Shown here: positions 37,238 to 45,920 of the stretch, piece by piece
How positions within the stretch are numbered: the stretch's first letter is position 1
Layout of the letters: each line of letters starts with the position of its first letter
Origin: Roseococcus suduntuyensis
GTDB lineage: Bacteria; Pseudomonadota; Alphaproteobacteria; Acetobacterales; Acetobacteraceae
Assembly (NCBI RefSeq): GCF_014196305.1
Contig: NZ_JACIDJ010000003.1
Coordinates: 186,001 to 250,000 of the forward strand
DNA: 64,000 nucleotides
Direction: 5' to 3'
Notes under the pieces: generated by a model
Database searches by the model: none
Told to the model about the DNA's origin: nothing
What the model saw: only the letters and a program-made list of their open reading frames with translations
Position numbers and translations under genes: made by a program

Positions 37238-37936
37238 TCACGGCATGCCCAGCATGAAGGGCGGCGGCGGCGCGAGGTCAAGGCTGACCTCGCGCACGCC
37301 CGGCACCCCTTCGGCCAGCGCGCGCAGCCCCTGCACCACGGCGGGGCTGCGGGCGAAGCCCGAGAAGGTGACGTGGCCGTGCCGCACGCTGGCATGCAGG
37401 AAGTGGCGGTCCACCCAGGGCTGCTGACGCAGCCGGCGGGCGAGCTCGGCGCGGATGGCGGCGTCGTCCGCGGCCTCGGGCGGCGCTTCGGGCGCGGGCG
37501 CGTCCAGCACGGCCTTCAACAGGTCCGCGCGGCTGACGACGCCCAGCAGCCGCCCGGCCGCCACGATGGGCACGCGGCGGATGTCCTTCTCCTCCAGCAG
37601 CTTGGCCACGCGGGCGATGGGAACATCGGGGCCCAGCGTCATGGGCTCGGGCGTCATCACGTCCTGGGCGGTGCGGCCATGGCTGCGGGCGTAGCGGCGG
37701 GCGAGGTCGGCCGGGTCATGGAACAACCCGCCCAGCCAGCCGGGCTTCGCATCGGTGGGGGCGGCGATGCGGCGCATCAGGTCCGTCTCGGTGACGACGC
37801 CGAGCAGGGTGCCCTCGGCGTCCACCACCGGCGCGCCGGAAATGCCGCGGTCGGAGAAGAGGCGGGCCAGTTCGCCCACGGGGGTCTCGGGGCGGACGGT
37901 CACCACCTCCCGCGTCATGATGTCCTCGGCGCGCAT
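37238..37936 (-). CDS. CBS-pair protein with C-terminal BON-like domain (paralogue)
   Basis: A 232-residue paralogue of the neighbouring gene with the same layout: CBS motifs at AEDIMTREVVTV (3-14) and AQDVMTPEPMTL (near 95), then a BON-like tail (VRHGHVTFSGFARSPAVVQGLRAL) and a short Pro-rich end. GAGGAGA lies 6 nt before the ATG at 37936. First gene of the pair, divergent from the Bug gene (188 bp apart). The two copies may form a heteromeric sensor. Confidence 0.83.
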   Translation of the reverse strand: MRAEDIMTREVVTVRPETPVGELARLFSDRGISGAPVVDAEGTLLGVVTETDLMRRIAAPTDAKPGWLGGLFHDPADLARRYARSHGRTAQDVMTPEPMTLGPDVPIARVAKLLEEKDIRRVPIVAAGRLLGVVSRADLLKAVLDAPAPEAPPEAADDAAIRAELARRLRQQPWVDRHFLHASVRHGHVTFSGFARSPAVVQGLRALAEGVPGVREVSLDLAPPPPFMLGMP

Positions 37937-38124
37937 GGCGATCTCCTCGATTCTGCTTGCCGCCATTCAAGCCCGGCGGGGTGCCGGCATCATTGCGTGG
38001 GATCAATCCGCGCGACAGGTGGGGCGGCGCGGCACGACGCTTGCTGAACTCGCGGCAAGCCACGGCGCAGGTGGGGTTTTCCGCCCGCGCCTTGGGCATG
38101 TGCCGATCACGGAGCCCAATCCCC

Positions 38125-39108
38125 ATGCAATCTTTCCCCCTGTCGCGCCGCGGGCTTCTCGCCCTGCCCGCCCTGCTGCCCGCCGCCGCCGCCGCGCAAC
38201 CGGCCTGGCCCAACCGCCAGCCCATCCGATTCATCGCGGGTTTTCCGGCGGGCGGGCTGGCCGATGCCATCGGCCGCCTCTTCGCCGGGCCGCTGGGCGA
38301 GGCGCTGGGCACCTCGCTGGTGGTCGAGAACCGCACCGGTGCCTCCGGCACGCTGGGCGCCGATGCGGTGGCCAAGGCGGCGCCCGATGGCTTCACGCTC
38401 GCCGTCTCCCACGCCATCCCCTTCGGCTTCGCGCCGGGGGTGCTGCCGAGCATCCCCTATGATCCGGTGGCGGACTTCACCCATCTGGGCCTGCTGGCCG
38501 AGGCGCCGACGGTGACGGTGGTGCTGGGGCGCTCGCCCTATCGCGGCATGCGCGAGATGCTGGAGGCGGCGAAGACGCGGCCCGTGCGCTATGGCTCCTC
38601 GGGCGTGGGTTCGGCCGAGCACATCATGGGCGCCGTGGTGCAGCGCGCGAGCGGGGCCACGCAGCTCGACCACATCCCCTATCGCGGCACCACGCCCGCG
38701 CTGCAGGACCTGATGGCGGGGCAGATCGAGGCGCTGAACGCGCCCATCACCACGCTGGTGCCGCAGCTGCGCGACGGCTCGCTGCGGCTGCTGGCGGTCT
38801 CCAGCGAGGCGCGGGTGGCGGCCTTCCCCGATGCGCCCACGCTGGCCGAGCTTGGCATCGGGCAGGCGACGCACACGCAATGGATCGGCATCAGCGCGCC
38901 GCGCAACCTGCCAGGCGCCATCGCGGAGCGCATCATCGCGGCCATACCGGGGGCGGCGGCGCAGCCGCTGGTGCAACAGCGGCTCACGGAATTCGCCTCG
39001 ACACCGCGCAGCCCCGCGCCGCTGGGCGCGGAGTTCACGCGCTTCGTGGCGAGTTTCCGCGACCATTGGGTGGCGATGGCGCGGGCGGAGGGGATCGTGG
39101 TGGGGTAG
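38125..39108 (+). CDS. Bug/TctC-family substrate-binding protein
   Basis: A 327-residue periplasmic receptor. MQSFPLSRRGLLALPALLPA is a twin-arginine-like signal ending near AAAAQ. The family motifs QPIRFIAGFPAGGLAD, VENRTGASGTLG and YGSSGVGSAEH follow. It is monocistronic and converges with the broken VOC gene. Ligand unknown. Confidence 0.88.
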   Translation: MQSFPLSRRGLLALPALLPAAAAAQPAWPNRQPIRFIAGFPAGGLADAIGRLFAGPLGEALGTSLVVENRTGASGTLGADAVAKAAPDGFTLAVSHAIPFGFAPGVLPSIPYDPVADFTHLGLLAEAPTVTVVLGRSPYRGMREMLEAAKTRPVRYGSSGVGSAEHIMGAVVQRASGATQLDHIPYRGTTPALQDLMAGQIEALNAPITTLVPQLRDGSLRLLAVSSEARVAAFPDAPTLAELGIGQATHTQWIGISAPRNLPGAIAERIIAAIPGAAAQPLVQQRLTEFASTPRSPAPLGAEFTRFVASFRDHWVAMARAEGIVVG

Positions 39109-39133
39109 GCCCTGCCGCGACGCGACGGCGCGC

Positions 39134-39526
39134 TCAGTATTCGGCGTAGAGCTCGATGATGTTGTCCTCCGGGTCACGGAAGAACAGCGTCCGGTGCCGC
39201 CACTGCGGCAGGTCCGTGGGCGCCCGGAGGATGGGAACGCCACGGGCTTCCAGCAGGCGGTGCCACGCATCCACGGCGGCCACCGTCACCTGGAATGCCA
39301 GCTGTATGGCGGCCGAGCCGGGCGGCTATGGCCCGTCGTCGCAGACGGACCAGACGCCCCGCGGGCGCAGGGTGAGCAGGGTCTCGCCCAGGCGGAAGCT
39401 GACCCAGTTCTCCCGGTCCTCCGCCAGGGGAAGGCCCAGGATGTCCTGATAGAAGGCCCGCGTCCCCGGCAGGTCGCGGCACAGGAGGATGGTGTGGCCG
39501 AGCCTTTCGATGGCGGGCGGCGTTAT
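39134..39526 (-). pseudogene. VOC/glyoxalase-family gene broken by an amber codon and lacking a start
   Basis: Reading the minus strand gives a VOC domain: IERLGHTILLCRDLPGTRAF, FYQDILGLPL, then after an in-frame TAG at 39326-39328 QLAFQVTVAAVDAWHRLLEA and finally FFRDPEDNIIELYAEY before a TGA. Both halves are in one frame, codons 1-66 and 68-130. The likely original ATG is ATA at 39524-39526, and no ATG, GTG or TTG occurs in frame before the stop. Metal-ligand His and Glu positions are kept, so decay seems recent. It directly follows the creatininase gene. A sequencing error could explain one lesion but hardly both. Confidence 0.8.
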
Positions 39527-39538
39527 GGTGTCGGCCAG

Positions 39539-40309
39539 CTATTCCTCGCCCCAGAGCCGCGGGTTGGCCAGCACCTCGGCCGCGCGGGTGGCGATGGCAT
39601 CGAGCAGCTTCGCGCCCTTCTCGGCGCTGGCGGTGCGGGCATCGCCCACCACGCCCGTCTCGCTGATCTCGCGGAAGGAGCGGCGCATCAGCAGGCCGGG
39701 AGGCTGGCCTTCCACGCGGCTGGACTTCGGGCCCACCGCTTCGGGCAGGCGGTCGGGGCGCACGCCCTCGGGCATGAGGTGCCACACCATGGAGGTCTCG
39801 GCCTCGCAGGCATGCATCAGCGTGGGTTGGGCTTCCAGCAGGGGCGCGATGGCCTCGGGCACCATGTGCCAGTAGGTGGCGCCGGCCACCCGGATGCCGA
39901 ATTCCACCGCGAGTTCGGTGGCGGCGGTGCCGATGGCCTCGGCATTGCCGCCATGGCCGTTCATCAGCATCACGCGCTGGAAGCCGTGGCGGGCGACGCT
40001 GCCCACCACCCCGTGCAGCAATGCCTGGAAGACGCTGGAATCCAGCGTCACGGTGCCGCCGAAGGCCATGTGGTGTTCGGCCAGGCCGGTCCAGACCACG
40101 GGGGTGACGATGACGGGCATGCCGCCGGCCTCAAGGCGCTTGGCCGTCTCCAGCGCGACATTGCCGCCCAGGATGATGTCCGTGCCGGTGCAGAGATGCG
40201 GGCCGTGCTGCTCCAGCGATGCGACCGGCACGATGACCAGCGCGTTCTCGGCGGCCGCCTGCTGCACCTCGGCGGCGGTGAGCTTCATCCATTCGAGGGC
40301 GCGGGGCAT
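39539..40309 (-). CDS. Creatininase-family amidohydrolase
   Basis: A 256-residue metal-dependent hydrolase. The metal-binding motifs SLEQHGPHL.TGTD (31-44), MNGHGGN (near 115) and HACEAETS (near 165) are intact. The family includes creatininase and cyclic-amide or formamide hydrolases such as those of riboflavin-type pathways, so the substrate is open. GGAG precedes the ATG. It lies 50 nt downstream of the photolyase gene on the same strand and may be transcribed with it. Confidence 0.83.
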   Translation of the reverse strand: MPRALEWMKLTAAEVQQAAAENALVIVPVASLEQHGPHLCTGTDIILGGNVALETAKRLEAGGMPVIVTPVVWTGLAEHHMAFGGTVTLDSSVFQALLHGVVGSVARHGFQRVMLMNGHGGNAEAIGTAATELAVEFGIRVAGATYWHMVPEAIAPLLEAQPTLMHACEAETSMVWHLMPEGVRPDRLPEAVGPKSSRVEGQPPGLLMRRSFREISETGVVGDARTASAEKGAKLLDAIATRAAEVLANPRLWGEE

Positions 40310-40359
40310 CTGCTATTCTCCGGTTGTCCGCGCGAGGGTTCCGCGCGCGGGCCGCCGGG

Positions 40360-41898
40360 TCAAGGCAGGGGCGCGTGCTTGTCCAGGAAGCGCTTCGCCT
40401 CGGCCTGCATGGCCTGGAGCTTCGCCCCCTCCATCTTCCGCAGATTGGCCAGCGGCATGGACATGCGCGGGTTGGACGCGAAGCGGCGCTCGTGCCGCGC
40501 GATGAAGTCCCAGTAGAGATAGTTGAAGGGGCAGGCCCCCTCGCCCGTGCTGCCCTTCACGTCGAAGCGGCATTTGCCGCAATGGTCGCTCATGCGGTTG
40601 ATGTAGGCGCCGGAGGCCGCATAGGGCTTGGAGGCCATCACCCCCCCATCGGCATGGATGGCCATGCCGTGCGTGTTGGGCAGCTCCACCCATTCATAGG
40701 CATCGGCATAGACGGCGAGATACCATTCATTGATGGCGTCCGGCGCCACGCCGGCCAGCAGGGCGAAGTTCCCGGTCACCATCAGGCGCTGGATATGATG
40801 GGCATAGGCCATGTCGCGCGTCTGGGTCAGCGCCGCGTCCATGCAGCGCATGCCGCTCTGCCCGGTCCAGTAGAATTCGGGCAAGGCGCGCCGGGCCTCC
40901 AGCGCGTTCAGCTTCGCGTAGCCCGGCATCCGCAGCCAGTAGAGGCCGCGCACATATTCCCGCCAGCCCAGGATCTGCCGGACAAAGCCCTCCACGGCGT
41001 TGAGCGGGGCGTCACCGCGCCGATACGAGGCCTCCGCCGCGTCGCAGGCGTCGCGGGGGTCGAGGAGGCCGAGGTTCAGGCTGGTGCTGATCAGCGCGTG
41101 GAAGAGCGTCGCCTCGCCCTCGGCCATGGCGTCCTGGTAGTCGCCGAAGCGGGGCAGGCGCTGGGTGATGAAGGCGTCCAGCGCCTGCCCCGCCTGCTCG
41201 GCCGTCACGGGCCAGGCGAAACCGTCCAGGCTGCCGAAATGGCGGGGAAATTCGCGGCCCACCAGCGCCATGACCTCGCGCGTGAGGGCGTCGGGCGGGA
41301 AACGCTTCGGCGGCGGGGGAATGACGTCGCGCGGCAGGCGCTTGCGGTTCTCGGCGTCGAAGTTCCATTCGCCGCCGGCGGGGGCGTCGCCCTCCATCAG
41401 CAGGCCGGAGGCCCGGCGCATCTCGCGGTAGAAGAACTCCATGCGCAGCGCCTTCTTCCCGTGCGCCCAGCGGCGGAAGAATTCCAGGCTGGCCAGGAAG
41501 CGGGTGTCGTCGCGGATCTCCACGGGGACGCCCAGCGCATCTTCCCAGCCGCGCATCGCCTCCAGCACGCGCCATTCGCCGGGGTGGGTGGCGATGACCC
41601 CCTCGGGCTTGTGGCGGGCGACGGCGCGCGCGACCTCGCTCGTGAAGGAATGGGTGTTGGCCGGGTCGTCCAGCGCCACGTAATCCACGGTGACGCCGCG
41701 CGCCCGGAGCGCCTCAGCGAAATGGCGCATGGCGGAAAGGATCAGGACGATCTTCTGCGGGTGGTGCGGGACGTAGGTGCATTCGTCGCGCACCTCGAGC
41801 ATCAGCACCACGTCGCGCGCCGCGTCCAGCCCCTCCAGCGCGGAGAGCCCCTCGCTCAGCTGGTCGCCGAGCACCAGGCGCAGCGCGCCCTTCGTCAT
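40360..41898 (-). CDS. Iron-sulfur bacterial cryptochrome/photolyase (FeS-BCP, PhrB/CryB type)
   Basis: A 512-residue flavoprotein. The N-terminal Rossmann domain starts LRLVLGDQLS. The helical FAD domain includes GWREYVRGLYW and the region VELPNTHGMAIHADGG. Four cysteines in the FeS-BCP pattern, Cys352 and Cys440/443/456, should bind a [4Fe-4S] cluster. Members repair (6-4) photoproducts or act as blue-light sensors. The start overlaps the end of the DUF6134-like gene (ATGA), so it is the third gene of an SDR-secreted protein-photolyase operon. Confidence 0.9.
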   Translation of the reverse strand: MTKGALRLVLGDQLSEGLSALEGLDAARDVVLMLEVRDECTYVPHHPQKIVLILSAMRHFAEALRARGVTVDYVALDDPANTHSFTSEVARAVARHKPEGVIATHPGEWRVLEAMRGWEDALGVPVEIRDDTRFLASLEFFRRWAHGKKALRMEFFYREMRRASGLLMEGDAPAGGEWNFDAENRKRLPRDVIPPPPKRFPPDALTREVMALVGREFPRHFGSLDGFAWPVTAEQAGQALDAFITQRLPRFGDYQDAMAEGEATLFHALISTSLNLGLLDPRDACDAAEASYRRGDAPLNAVEGFVRQILGWREYVRGLYWLRMPGYAKLNALEARRALPEFYWTGQSGMRCMDAALTQTRDMAYAHHIQRLMVTGNFALLAGVAPDAINEWYLAVYADAYEWVELPNTHGMAIHADGGVMASKPYAASGAYINRMSDHCGKCRFDVKGSTGEGACPFNYLYWDFIARHERRFASNPRMSMPLANLRKMEGAKLQAMQAEAKRFLDKHAPLP

Positions 41899-42518
41899 GC
41901 GGGGGCGTAGCTCACGGTCACGCCGTCATCGCCGCGCACGGAATAGCCCACCCAACGGCCCTCGGCCGTGTAGTCCAGCACGGCCTCGATCTCGCCGGCG
42001 GTGCGCCAGCGTGTGCCGCCGCCGGCCAGGGCCTCGCGCGCCCAGCGCAACTCGAAGGGCCTGCCGGTGCTGGTGCCGAAGAGCGGCACCTGGCCGCCGA
42101 AGCGCTGCGGCTCCCACCAGGAGAGGGGGACGTAACCGCTGGGCAGGCGCAGCGCGCCCTCCGGCCCCTGCACCTCCACGCCGTTCGCGCCGGCGCGCGC
42201 CTCGACCTCGATGATGGTGCCATTGCGGTTGAGGCGCGAGGCGACGGAGACGAAGCGCCCGCCCCGCGTCACCTCGCTGTAGCGGTGCTCATACCGATAG
42301 ACGACCACGCCCAGGAAGGAGGGCGTGATGGTGACGTCCGACAGCGCCACCACCTCCTCGCCCCGCTGGGTGAAGGTGACGTTGTGGGTGCCGATGGCGC
42401 TGCCCTGGCGCATCACCCGCCAGCGATAGGCCTCGCGCGGCGGGAGGCCGCGGCCCTGGGAGAGGGCCGTGCCAGGGGAGGCGGCAAGCAGCAAGGGAAG
42501 CGCGCGTCGGAGGATCAT
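41895..42518 (-). CDS. Secreted protein, DUF6134-like
   Basis: A 207-residue protein with a signal peptide (MILRRALPLLLAASPGTALSQ). The mature part is beta-rich, with WRVMRQGSAIGTHNVTF near residue 33 and conserved-looking WWEPQRFGG near 137. I believe this matches the DUF6134 family, but I cannot confirm it. Function unknown; likely periplasmic. It follows the SDR by 9 nt and overlaps the photolyase start by 4 nt, so it is co-transcribed with a light-related gene. Confidence 0.68.
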   Translation of the reverse strand: MILRRALPLLLAASPGTALSQGRGLPPREAYRWRVMRQGSAIGTHNVTFTQRGEEVVALSDVTITPSFLGVVVYRYEHRYSEVTRGGRFVSVASRLNRNGTIIEVEARAGANGVEVQGPEGALRLPSGYVPLSWWEPQRFGGQVPLFGTSTGRPFELRWAREALAGGGTRWRTAGEIEAVLDYTAEGRWVGYSVRGDDGVTVSYAPA

Positions 42519-42527
42519 GCAAAGGCC

Positions 42528-43256
42528 TCAGCCGGTCTTGGTCCGCAGGGTGCCGCGCCCCCCATCCACGCCGATGACCTGGCCCGTGATCCAGCCGGCA
42601 TCAGGCGAGAGCAGCAGGTCGGCGAGCGCGGCCACGTCCTCGGGCTCGCCGAGGCGCGGGATGGGGTGCAGCTTGCCGATGGCTTCGGCCATGGCGGGGT
42701 TGCGCGTCAAGGGCTCGGCGATGCGGGTCCGGGTCAGGCTGGGCGCGATGCAGTTCACCCGCACGGCGGGGGCGAGTTCGGCGGCCAGCGACACGGTCAT
42801 CCCCTCCACCGCCGCCTTGGCCGCGCCGATGGCCAGGTGGTTGGCGAAGCCCGCCCGCGCGGCCACGCTGCTGAACAGCACGACGCTGCCATTCCCCGCC
42901 TGCAAGGCCGGGATGGCGGCCTGCACCGCCATGGCCGCCCCGATGACGTTGAGGCGGTAGGTGTCGGCGAGGTCGGCCTCGGTCACCCGCGTCGCGGGCT
43001 TGAGCAGGATGGAGCCCACGCAATAGGCGAGGCCCGCCAGAGGCCCGCCCAGGCCGGTGATCGCGGATTTCAGCGCGGCGGTGTCGGTCACATCCACCAC
43101 ATGCGCCTCGGCGCCCGGGATTTCGGCGGCCAGCGCCTCCAGCCGCGCCGCGTCGCGCGCCATCAGCACGGGCGTCGCCCCGCGCGCCGCCACCCGCCGG
43201 GCCAGCGCCGCCCCGATACCCCCCGTCGCCCCCAGGATGACGATGCGTCCGGCCAT
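42528..43256 (-). CDS. Atypical SDR-family protein in photolyase operon
   Basis: A 242-residue SDR with LGATGGIGAAL near residue 7 and VDGGRGTL at the end. The catalytic site reads IGAAK, so Tyr is replaced by Ile while Lys is retained. GITGQ-type SDR topology is otherwise complete. The ATG at 43256 begins the Rossmann fold; 34 upstream codons are open but not protein-like. First gene of the SDR-DUF6134-photolyase operon, divergent from sixA (113 bp). Substrate unknown. Confidence 0.75.
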   Translation of the reverse strand: MAGRIVILGATGGIGAALARRVAARGATPVLMARDAARLEALAAEIPGAEAHVVDVTDTAALKSAITGLGGPLAGLAYCVGSILLKPATRVTEADLADTYRLNVIGAAMAVQAAIPALQAGNGSVVLFSSVAARAGFANHLAIGAAKAAVEGMTVSLAAELAPAVRVNCIAPSLTRTRIAEPLTRNPAMAEAIGKLHPIPRLGEPEDVAALADLLLSPDAGWITGQVIGVDGGRGTLRTKTG

Positions 43257-43369
43257 ATGCCTGCCCTTTCCTTGCAAGGCCGCACAGATGGGGCGGCTTG
43301 CCGGTTGCGAAACCCCGGCCACGAGGGGGGATGGGACAGGGCGCCCACGCCGTGGCATGATGCCGGGCG

Positions 43370-43903
43370 ATGCGTCAGCTCCTGCTGTTCCGCCACGCCA
43401 AATCCTCCTGGGATGACGCGCGGCTCACCGACCACGCCCGGCCGCTGAACACGCGGGGGCGCAAGGCCGCCGACGCCATGGCGGCCGAGATGCGCGAACT
43501 CGGCCTGGCGCCGGATGTGGTGCTGGTCTCCTCCGCGCGCCGCACGCTGCAGACGCTGGAGGCGCTGCAGCCGCTGGAAGGCCCGCCCATCATCGAGGTG
43601 ATGGACGACCTCTACCTCGCCCCCTGGCCCGCCATGCTGGATGTGCTGCGCCGGCTGCCGCAGACCGCGCGCTCGGCCATGGTGATCGGCCACAATCCGG
43701 GCCTGCACGACCTGGCGCTGGCCCTGCTGGGCCCCGCCGGCGCGGCGATGGGCAGTGCGGCCGCGCAGCGCCTGGCGGCGGGCTTCCCGACCGGCGCGCT
43801 GGCGGAGTTCACACTCGCCGCGCCCTGGGGGCAGGTCGGCGAGGGCAGCGGGCGGCTGGTGCGCTTCCTCGCCCCGCGCGACCTGCCGGAGGTGGCCGCC
43901 TGA
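43370..43903 (+). CDS. SixA-type phosphohistidine phosphatase
   Basis: A 177-residue histidine-phosphatase-fold protein. The RHG-type motif FRHAKSSW places the catalytic His at 9; the second His is in VIGHNPGLHDL (near residue 107). SixA enzymes dephosphorylate phosphohistidine on Hpt domains or on phosphotransfer proteins. Its last codons carry the GGAGGT ribosome site for the CHAD gene, whose apparent CTG start overlaps this stop (CTGA). Confidence 0.85.
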   Translation: MRQLLLFRHAKSSWDDARLTDHARPLNTRGRKAADAMAAEMRELGLAPDVVLVSSARRTLQTLEALQPLEGPPIIEVMDDLYLAPWPAMLDVLRRLPQTARSAMVIGHNPGLHDLALALLGPAGAAMGSAAAQRLAAGFPTGALAEFTLAAPWGQVGEGSGRLVRFLAPRDLPEVAA

Positions 43904-45291
43904 GCCTGCGCCTTGAGGCGGAGTGCGGCGAGAGCCTCCCCCGCCACCCCCTGCTGCTCTCCGGGACGCCGCCCCGCTGGCGGCGCGAGAGCTGGACCTG
44001 GCTGCGCCCGGCCGGTGATGACGACGCGCCCCTGCTGCTGCGCCGCCAACGCCGGCTGCACGCGGTGGAGCCCCTGCCGCCCGAGGACGCCACCCTCTTG
44101 CCCGGCGCCCTGCCCGCCCCCCTGCCGCTGGAGGCCCAGCCCGAGGGCGAACTGGCCGAGATCGCGCGCTTCACCGGCCGCGCCACCTCCCCCCTGCCCG
44201 GCGTGACCTGGATCGAGGGGCGGATCATCGCGGGCGAGGCCTCGCGCCGCGTGGGCCGGCTCGTGCTGGGGGGACCGGCCGCCGAGGTGCTGTCGCAGGC
44301 CGCCACCCTGGCCGAGACCCTGCCCCTGCTGCCCGCGCGCGCGAGCCTCGACGAGCTGGCCCTCGCCTTGGCCGAGGGCCGCGCGCCCCGCCCCCGCCGC
44401 GCCGGCCCCGCCGCCCTGGGCCAGGCCCGCACCGTCGAGGAGGCGTTGCGCGCCGCGCTGGGCCATCTGCTGGAGGTGCTGCTGGCCGAAAGCGCCCATT
44501 GCCGGCTGGAGGCGGGGCCGCGCGGCGTCCATCAATCGCGCGTGGCGCTGCGCCGCCTGCGTTCCCTGCTGCGGATCTTCCGCCCCGTGGTGGACGGACC
44601 CGAATGGCGCGACTGGGATGCGCGGCTGAAGGAGGCCGCCGCCATCCTGGGCGGGGCGCGCGACTGGGATGTCTTCCTGGGCGGGTTGGGCGAGGCCGCC
44701 TTCCAGGCGCTGGACCGCGACCCGCGGATGAAGCGCATGCTGGCCGCGGCGGGGCGGGAACGCGCCCTGGCCTATGAACGGGTCGCCGCCCTGCTGGAGG
44801 GCCCGCTCTTTCGCGGCGCCCTCTGGTCCGGGGTGGGGCTGCTGGCGCTGCGGCCGGCCTCGCCGCCCGACGCACCGCTGCGGCCCTTCGCGGCGGAGGT
44901 GCTGCGCAAGCGCTGGAAGCGGCTGCGCCGGGCGGGCGCGCGGATGGAGGAGCTGGACGCCGAGGCGCTGCACGAGATGCGCCTCGACGCCAAGCGGCTG
45001 CGCTATGCGGCCGAACCCTTCGCCGCAATCTGGCCGGGCAAGGCACCGCGCCGTTTCAACCGGCGCCTGGCCGCGTTGCAGGAGGCGCTGGGGCTGGCCA
45101 ATGACGCCGTGGTGGCGCGCGACCTGGCCGCAAGGCTGGAGGGCAAGGGCGCGGGTGGCTTCGCGCTGGGCGCGGTCTCGGGCTTCGCGGCGGGCCGGGC
45201 CGAGGGCAGCCGCCTGGCCGCGCTGGAGGCCTGGGCGCGCCTGCGAAAGGCCGGCCAGTTCTGGTCCCGTGTAGAGAATGAGAATGAATGA
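43900..45291 (+). CDS. CYTH-like/CHAD-domain protein, apparent CTG start
   Basis: A 463-residue protein. The N-terminal half resembles a degenerate CYTH domain (EAECGES near the start; GEASRRVGRLVLGGPAAEVLSQAATLAETLPL near 105-140). The C-terminal half is CHAD, with helical repeats and the conserved His in VHQSRVALRRLRSLLR and ALHEMRLDAKRLRYAAE. CHAD domains bind polyphosphate. No ATG, GTG or TTG occurs in frame between the sixA stop and 44065, yet the sequence upstream of 44065 is clearly protein-like. GGAGGT at 43888-43893 sits 6 nt before CTG at 43900. If that is wrong, GTG at 44065 is the fallback. Confidence 0.78.
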   Translation: MSLRLEAECGESLPRHPLLLSGTPPRWRRESWTWLRPAGDDDAPLLLRRQRRLHAVEPLPPEDATLLPGALPAPLPLEAQPEGELAEIARFTGRATSPLPGVTWIEGRIIAGEASRRVGRLVLGGPAAEVLSQAATLAETLPLLPARASLDELALALAEGRAPRPRRAGPAALGQARTVEEALRAALGHLLEVLLAESAHCRLEAGPRGVHQSRVALRRLRSLLRIFRPVVDGPEWRDWDARLKEAAAILGGARDWDVFLGGLGEAAFQALDRDPRMKRMLAAAGRERALAYERVAALLEGPLFRGALWSGVGLLALRPASPPDAPLRPFAAEVLRKRWKRLRRAGARMEELDAEALHEMRLDAKRLRYAAEPFAAIWPGKAPRRFNRRLAALQEALGLANDAVVARDLAARLEGKGAGGFALGAVSGFAAGRAEGSRLAALEAWARLRKAGQFWSRVENENE

Positions 45292-45344
45292 GTTTCGTAT
45301 CTCCCGGGTTGCCAGCGTCCCTGCCCACGGGGTAACGACCGACT

Positions 45345-45908
45345 ATGCGTCGCCGCCGCCTGTTCCGTCCCGCGCGCCCCCCATTCCGATGGGGAAAGGC
45401 CCTGCTCCTCGGGGGGGCCGCTGGGCTTGGCGTGCTGATCCTGGGCTTTGGCCTCCCGGCGGAGTTGATGGGCTCCGCCCCGCGCAACCCTGAGTGGCGG
45501 GCCGATGCCCCGGATGTCCGCGTGCTGGATGGCGACACGCTGCGCCTGGGCGAGCGCACCTTGCGCCTCTATGGCCTCGATGCGCCCGAGCGCGGGCAGC
45601 AATGCGTGACCCCGGCCGGACAGACCTATGATTGCGGCGGTGCCGCCGCGGCCGCCCTGGCGCAGTTGGTGGCCGAGCGCGCCGTCACCTGCCGCTTGCA
45701 TGGGCGGGACCGCTTCGGCCGCGCGCTGGGCGTCTGCCAGGCCGAGGGGGTGGAGCTGAACGCCTCTCTCGTTTCGGCCGGCTGGGCGCTGGCCGATGGC
45801 TCCCGCCAGCCGGCCCTGGTGCCGCTGGAGGCCGCGGCGCGCGCCCGGCAAAACGGGCTCTGGGCCGGGGGCTTCACCCCGCCCGCGCATTGGCGCTCCG
45901 GCCGATAG
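45345..45908 (+). CDS. Thermonuclease (SNase)-like protein, membrane-anchored or secreted
   Basis: A 187-residue protein. A basic N-terminus and one hydrophobic segment (about 18-40) are followed by an SNase-like OB fold: VLDGDTLRLGERTLRLYGLDAPE near 60-82 and HGRDRFGRALGVC near 120. Acidic and Arg active-site residues match the nuclease family; four Cys may form disulfides outside the cytoplasm. An Asp-rich calcium site is present only in part. It lies 53 nt after the CHAD gene and is followed by a 4-copy tandem repeat. Confidence 0.8.
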   Translation: MRRRRLFRPARPPFRWGKALLLGGAAGLGVLILGFGLPAELMGSAPRNPEWRADAPDVRVLDGDTLRLGERTLRLYGLDAPERGQQCVTPAGQTYDCGGAAAAALAQLVAERAVTCRLHGRDRFGRALGVCQAEGVELNASLVSAGWALADGSRQPALVPLEAAARARQNGLWAGGFTPPAHWRSGR

Positions 45909-45920
45909 CGGCGTTTGGGC

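Noticed and set aside
39174-39785. A 203-codon minus-strand frame spanning the VOC/creatininase junction
   Set aside because: It is in a different frame from both real coding sequences and is low-complexity; the VOC similarity is in the frame interrupted by TAG.
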